Positions 59,660 to 64,000 of a stretch of 64,000 bases of DNA are shown in pieces. The number at the start of each line of letters is the position of its first letter. The first letter of the stretch is position 1. The DNA lies in NCBI GenBank assembly GCA_035578905.1, contig JAQJVL010002206.1, positions 50,536 through 114,535 on the forward strand, given 5' to 3'. The translations under genes and the position numbers were made by a program. The stretch is from Stictocephala bisonia (taxonomy: Eukaryota; Arthropoda; Insecta; Hemiptera; Membracidae). Under the pieces are notes generated by a model. The model searched no databases. It was not told the DNA's origin and saw only the letters and a list, made by a program, of their open reading frames with translations.

Positions 59660-60158
59660 ATAAAGAATTGGATACTACAATTTGGAAGCAGTCCTGATCA
59701 CTAAATCAAGGTATTTTGGAAAACTGACTATAGATGACTTTAATATACCGTTTAAACAGCTTCAAGAAGAATTCATTAAACAGAATCTCAGGACGTTGAT
59801 ATGTTCCCCAATGGGATGTGTCCAAGATCTAATTGACCCTAAACCTTTTGCAAAAGATATTGTTGAATTCCAAAGAAGCATGGGAGCAACAGTGGGTGTT
59901 ATTTCATATGATCAGCTGACAGCCCAAAGATCACTTTTGAAGGAACTTCCTCACAAAGAATATCTGAAAAGACTGGAGAATGAAATTAAACTTCAGCAAG
60001 CAGAGCCTTACCCTCATCAGCCTACTTCAGACTCTTCATCAACCATCCGACAAATTTCAGAATGTGACCCCCCCCCCCCCCCAAGTAGAGACTGTAGATA
60101 CAAATAGTTCTCTAATTGATCTTTCTGTTTTACTAGAACTTGACCCAGATAACATCTA
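59660..60158 (+). pseudogene. Second LINE ORF1 macrodomain-like fragment
   Basis: Frame 59682-60107 reads LITKSRYFGKL, QEEFIKQNLRTLICSPMGC and QDLIDPKPF. This lines up with LITKPKYFL, HDFKKQNFKTLICLPMGC and RDCVSPQF of the LINE-A macrodomain, so it is the C-terminal two thirds of the same protein type. A run of 15 C (60068-60082) shifts the frame; in the neighbouring frame coding-like sequence (VDTNSSLIDLSVLLELD) continues to a stop at 60158. The N-terminal third is missing. It abuts the 5' side of LINE-D but on the opposite strand, as seen in twin-primed LINE insertions; they could also be unrelated. Confidence 0.6.
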
Positions 60159-60577
60159 ACCCTGAAGTACACAATTTTTCCATTTCTATACTGCCTAGAT
60201 ATGACACTATCACGACACCATCCAATTTAAACTTCAATCGCACTCCTCTGGATACCCCAACCTAATTGATTTAAGTATTCACAAGATTATTATTATTTTT
60301 TTTTTTTTACTTCATTTGTTGATAATTAATCAACTCCAACGTGGAAAAAGAAACTTTTAATCTGTAAATAATGATAGTGATATTGGAAATGTATTTTTTG
60401 AGATCAGTATTTTTTTCATTTACTGACCATAACCGCTTTTTTAATGCATATAAATATTCAAGGAGGTGGTATTCAATCAAATTTTATGACCTTCAATTGA
60501 TCTTACAAGTATGTTTTGGCATAGTTAATAACTGTTAGGCAATTTTAGGTTAGGTTAAAGGGCACTAGGCCAGGAAT
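60159..60577. other. Non-coding sequence
   Basis: Contains a T run near 60298-60308 and the first copy of the 17-bp flanking repeat taataactgttaggcaa (60526-60542). Confidence 0.4.
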
Positions 60578-60870
60578 TAGTATATTAGAGAGATAGGACA
60601 TCAGCAAACTTACCTTAAAAGACAAGTTCACTAACATCAGAGTAGTAGTCACAAACACAAAATACACAAAATCTCACAAATTTTCAACACCACAGGCATT
60701 TTCCTCAGGTGCCTCTCCCTGAGCTCTCCCTCTACTCACCTGAAGAAAAGGCCTTTAGTGTTGAAAATTTGTGAGATTTTGTGTATTTTGTGTTTGTGAC
60801 TACTACTCTGATGTTAGTGAACTTGTCTTTTAAGGTAAGTTTGCTGATGTCCTATCTCTCCAATATACTA
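60578..60870. mobile_element. Long hairpin (fold-back) element
   Basis: Left arm 60578-60712 and right arm 60736-60870 are almost perfect inverted copies (tagtatatt, gagataggacatcagcaaac, ctcacaaattttcaacac), with a loop of about 23 bp (cctctccctgagctctccctctact). The 17-bp direct repeat taataactgttaggcaa lies left (60526-60542) and right (60869-60885), like a target-site duplication of an insertion 60543-60868. Confidence 0.9.
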
Positions 60871-60885
60871 ATAACTGTTAGGCAA

Positions 60886-61280
60886 GCCAACTGTCAGTAT
60901 GACATCCTGTGACTGATGACAATCAGGCACCAGGAATTAACTGCCTATCAACAATAATGGATTACGCCAGAAATGGAATGACCCAACTCCACATCAAACA
61001 TACTTCTAAGTTCAAAAGTGGTGGTATTACCAAAACTATGTTAGTAAAAGTAATAATATTATTATTTAGCCACGTGATTGACTTGCCAATGTTGCAACTG
61101 TAAAGTGGAGGACACACCAATGTAATCAGTGTGTAAAGCTTAACATTATTCTTTTGCTAGAATGCAGTACTAAATTTCACACTAAACTAAAATGATATTA
61201 ACTAGATAAAACTGTAGAACAAACTGATTTCTCAGAGTTCAAAAACATGGTTATACAGTTATTTTAATTTGTTACCTTAC
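60886..61280. other. UBE2Q intron, no recognisable feature
   Basis: A 64-codon plus-strand frame at 60909-61103 has no recognisable motif. The donor side of the UBE2Q intron is at its right end (minus-strand gtaagg, 61280-61275). Confidence 0.35.
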
Positions 61281-61440
61281 TTTTTTTAAACGTTTCTGAG
61301 CGATAAATATCTCGCAATTCCTTCATGAGTCTGTCTGTAGCCTGAACACTTCCATACACCTGGCCCTTTAGGTAATCCTGTCGCTGATTTTGCCGTAATC
61401 TTTCAAGCATGTTTTGGTGCTCTGCGTCCATCTCATCTGA
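61281..61440 (-). CDS. UBE2Q: UBE2Q internal exon (N-terminal side of the E2 core)
   Basis: Exon of 160 nt with acceptor ttatttcag (exon starts at 61440) and donor A/GTAAGG (exon ends at 61281), leaving phase 1. It encodes [34 protein letters not shown] and ends ETFKK. In human UBE2Q1/Q2 the corresponding segment is [36 protein letters not shown], nearly identical, and it lies just before the catalytic UBC core. UBE2Q proteins are E2 enzymes with an N-terminal RWD-like region (family knowledge). No defects. Upstream exons must lie beyond 64000 or in unresolved sequence; downstream only the terminal exon at 42316-42347 was found. The upstream-of-exon sequence up to 61441 is intronic, so a frame starting in it is not a separate protein. 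Confidence 0.95.
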
Positions 61441-62486
61441 CTGAAATAATAGAGAATAACATGAGAAATTAACAGTTAAACTAAAGTGGATGGTCTGTCC
61501 ACTGTCCACATACATCTGTGACAATAGATTTGTGGATAGATCTCCTTATATGAGTGAAATGGTTGGAAGAAATACCCTTCGTTAATATTGTCAATAATAT
61601 ATCAATCACTCTCCCTCATCAAGAAATTTTCATTTAACAAGGCTATTCAAAAAGTATTTAATTTCTTTGACCTACCTTATTTGTACTTAGTTTCACCTCA
61701 AATAAATATGTAATGTTTATGTATTTATGTGTATTATAGATATTTCATCAAATACAATGACAAAATTGAAAATTAAATATCCTATTAGTAAATGATAGGA
61801 CACGCGAAATGTTTACTAAGAGTAAGAAATCACTGAACAAGGACTATGGTTTGAACAGTCTGTTCAACATTCCTTTACACAAAATGTTTTGATGAACAGG
61901 AATGCTTTCATTTATTTCTGGAAACTAGGCTACTAAGAAGTGATAAAAAATTATAGAGGAAACTTTTTAATCTGACACCACCGGAATCCAGTGCTTGTCA
62001 GATTCAAGAGGTTATGGATTAGCGAGGTCTTTTCTAGATTAAATGTAATTAATAAATTAACAAAATTTGAGTAACAAAATCATTATTATTAGTAAATTAA
62101 GATATAAAAAGTGTATACATAAGCTTATAATGTTCCATTTTGATATAGTACAAAGTTTAACTTTATATAAGTAGAAGTAAAGTAAAATACAGCAAGTAGA
62201 TTAATTACAGTACATTGGAATAATATTTTTAATTAGTTTTGATAAGGCCTACCAAATGCAATTTAAACAGAAGGCCACAAATGTAATCTAAAATTAAATA
62301 AATATATGTATATAAAAAAGTTGTAATTCCTAGGGATGCTATGTATAATAAAGTTATAATATGAAATAACAATTGAGCACCCTTTTACATTTATTGAATT
62401 AACATCAACCAGTTCCGGCATCTTCATAGGTGTTTACTTTCTAAACTGTTACAAAACAAATGAAATGAAATAAAAAATTATTATAA
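61441..62486. other. UBE2Q intron, AT-rich
   Basis: No gene or repeat family recognised by eye. Confidence 0.4.
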
Positions 62487-62757
62487 TTTATTTATTCATA
62501 AGACGCCGATCGTCAAGATATGGGCGAATATGGATTTCGAATGAGTGTGATGAGTGTAGATGAGCGAATGCAGTCATTGTTGCAAACTAAGGCCGACTAT
62601 TCCTTAGAAAATGTCATTAATTAATAGCCCAATGACAAATGAACAGCCGGTGGTTATCAGATGATCCTTCTCAAAATGTGTTACGACTCTGATTGGGATC
62701 GAACTGAGAACCTTTAGCTTATGAAGCTGGGATTGAACCAACTATGCTACCGACCAA
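62487..62757 (-). mobile_element. tRNA-derived SINE, copy 2
   Basis: Minus-strand copy of the SINE at 9808-10064: A box tagcatagttgg, B box gttcgatcc, the same body and a gaataaataaa tail at its left end. The copies differ by scattered substitutions and small indels. It lies in the UBE2Q intron or upstream region. Confidence 0.85.
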
Positions 62758-62802
62758 TTATGAAAACATATGTTAAAATGGCAAATGTTTGTGATTTAAT
62801 GG

Positions 62803-63590
62803 TTAGTTGTCATTGTGTCTGTTGTTTTTTATATGAATAATTGTTTCGAATATTGGGTTTCTCTTTTGTATTAACATGGCGTTGATTAAATTGTTGGGAT
62901 TTTCTTGGTTGTGTTTATAAATTTCAAGTTCTTCTTGAGAATCTAGTCTTTTGCTTTTTGAACGGAATTTTAGAATTTTCATGTTGGTTTTCATATTTGT
63001 TTAGTTGTGATTATTGTTTAGTAAGTGTTCTGCAAAAGAAGATTTCATTGAAATTCTGTTGTTTGACTTTAGAGCTTGGATGTGTTCATTAAATATGCGT
63101 TTAAATGATCGTCCTGTTTGTCCAATATAGTTTGGGCAGTCTGAACATTCAATTTTGTAAATTCCTGATTCGTCAAATATTTCTGGATTTTTATGTAGTT
63201 TTGAGGTGGATTTCTTTTGTAGTAGGTCAAATGCGTTGTTATTTGTTTTAAAACCAATTTTGAATTTTTCTTATTTAAAGGTTTTTCTAATTGCTTTATT
63301 AAGTATTGTGTTGTGGGGAACACAGATGAATGGTCTATTTTCTGGTTCTTCTTGACAAATGCTCCTGTTTTTTTATTTTATGTAATATTTTGTCATACAC
63401 ATTATCAAAGGTGTAGTTTTGAACAAACCTTGAGCTTGTTAAAATATAGTCCTTAAAACTTCCGTATAATATTTGCGAAAACCCCATATCATAACTGAGT
63501 GCCTTAATATATTGTGGAATTGTTAACATGTTTTCTATTTACTACTTTATATTTGCATCCTATAAATGCTAAAAATGTGACTAAGGTAAT
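62803..63590 (-). pseudogene. Penelope-like element fragment with GIY-YIG endonuclease
   Basis: Minus strand. A frame at 63529-63335 (FSQILYGSFKDYIL) leads into 63323-63069 and neighbouring frames. The key block at about 63175-63105 reads ESGIYKIECSDCPNYIGQTG and RSFKR, the GIY-YIG endonuclease of Penelope-like elements, including the two Cys spaced CSDC. It is followed by FNEHIQALKSNN, then SFAEHLLNN, and the C-terminal EELEIYKHNQENPNNLINAM near 62950-62870, also typical of the family. The reverse transcriptase is missing (5'-truncated). Several frameshifts. GIY-YIG cleaves target DNA for retrotransposition (family knowledge). Confidence 0.8.
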
Positions 63591-64000
63591 TTATAATAAA
63601 TTACATTAGGGTGAAAATTATTTTTAAAGGTATGAACAACTATACATTTAAACTTTAAACAGTAACAAAATAAACTATTGGAAAAAGGTATTTTCAATAA
63701 CATTGAGAGGCAATTATCAGACAAATATATTCTCACAGTGAATTCATTAGGCCTACCCCTACTGGTTTCAATAAAAACATAAAATTACCCACTTTTCATT
63801 CAAGGAGGCTGGATAAAGAAATAAGCTAGGATACAAATGATGGAGGGATGTTTGGAGGCATTGAATGGGAGGAAAGGAAATAGATGAAATTGCTTATTTA
63901 AAAAATTAACATGTAAGAAAATTAATAATAATAATTGGTATTTTTAGTCTGGATATCTTTTCCCAATTATAAAACCAACAATTATGTGTCAAATACGCAG
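63591..64000. other. Non-coding sequence
   Basis: AT-rich, no feature recognised. Confidence 0.35.

Noticed and set aside
61441..61524. Extension of the UBE2Q exon upstream to a Met at 61524
   Set aside because: A clean acceptor at 61441-61442 and loss of family similarity upstream show this part is intron.

Overview
The window looks like a stretch of an arthropod nuclear genome, most likely an insect and possibly a hemipteran; the order is a guess. It is AT-rich and has no operons or bacterial gene spacing. It contains introns with GT/AG borders and many decayed eukaryotic transposons. The only host gene I can recognise is on the minus strand: an internal exon at 61281-61440 and the terminal coding exon at 42316-42347, both of a UBE2Q-type ubiquitin-conjugating enzyme. 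The roughly 19 kb between them holds transposons, and I could not find the exons for the catalytic E2 core there.

Layout. 410-5429 is a mariner interrupted by a 5'-truncated LINE (LINE-A) whose ORF1 combines the end of an SGNH-esterase-like domain with a macrodomain-like protein. 5.4-10.1 kb is mostly anonymous, with minisatellites and a tRNA-derived SINE. 10.1-16.6 kb is a nest: a Helitron with recognisable TC and CTAG ends sits at the centre of a large inverted repeat, and one arm carries two further nested palindromic insertions. 17.4-18.5 kb is a mariner made of two 5' halves facing each other. 19.1-22.2 kb is a PIF/Harbinger relic whose transposase and MADF genes, on opposite strands, have interleaved exons. 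22.9-30.5 kb holds several LINE and DNA-transposon fragments and a fold-back element. 30.5-42.3 kb is largely empty apart from a TTAA-type MITE and a satellite of about forty 85/86-bp units (35983-39399).

Inside the UBE2Q intron are a gypsy-like gag relic, a LINE tail, a pogo/Tigger element with clear TIRs (44254-46482), and a very large LINE on the minus strand (LINE-H, about 46.7-54.4 kb). Read 5' to 3', LINE-H has about 70-bp promoter-like monomers, an ORF1 that starts with a PWWP domain and coiled coil, a Cys/His-rich stretch, a tobamovirus-like superfamily 1 RNA helicase domain, then APE-type endonuclease and reverse transcriptase. This is the most unusual object in the window. After it comes another LINE (LINE-D, 55.4-59.6 kb) split by two different mariners, then a second macrodomain-like LINE ORF1 fragment, a long hairpin element, the UBE2Q exon, a second SINE copy and a Penelope-like fragment with a GIY-YIG domain.

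Nearly all transposon genes carry stops or frameshifts. The elements do not work together as a system; the biology lies in domain capture by LINEs, nested insertions, and a host gene stretched by intronic transposons.
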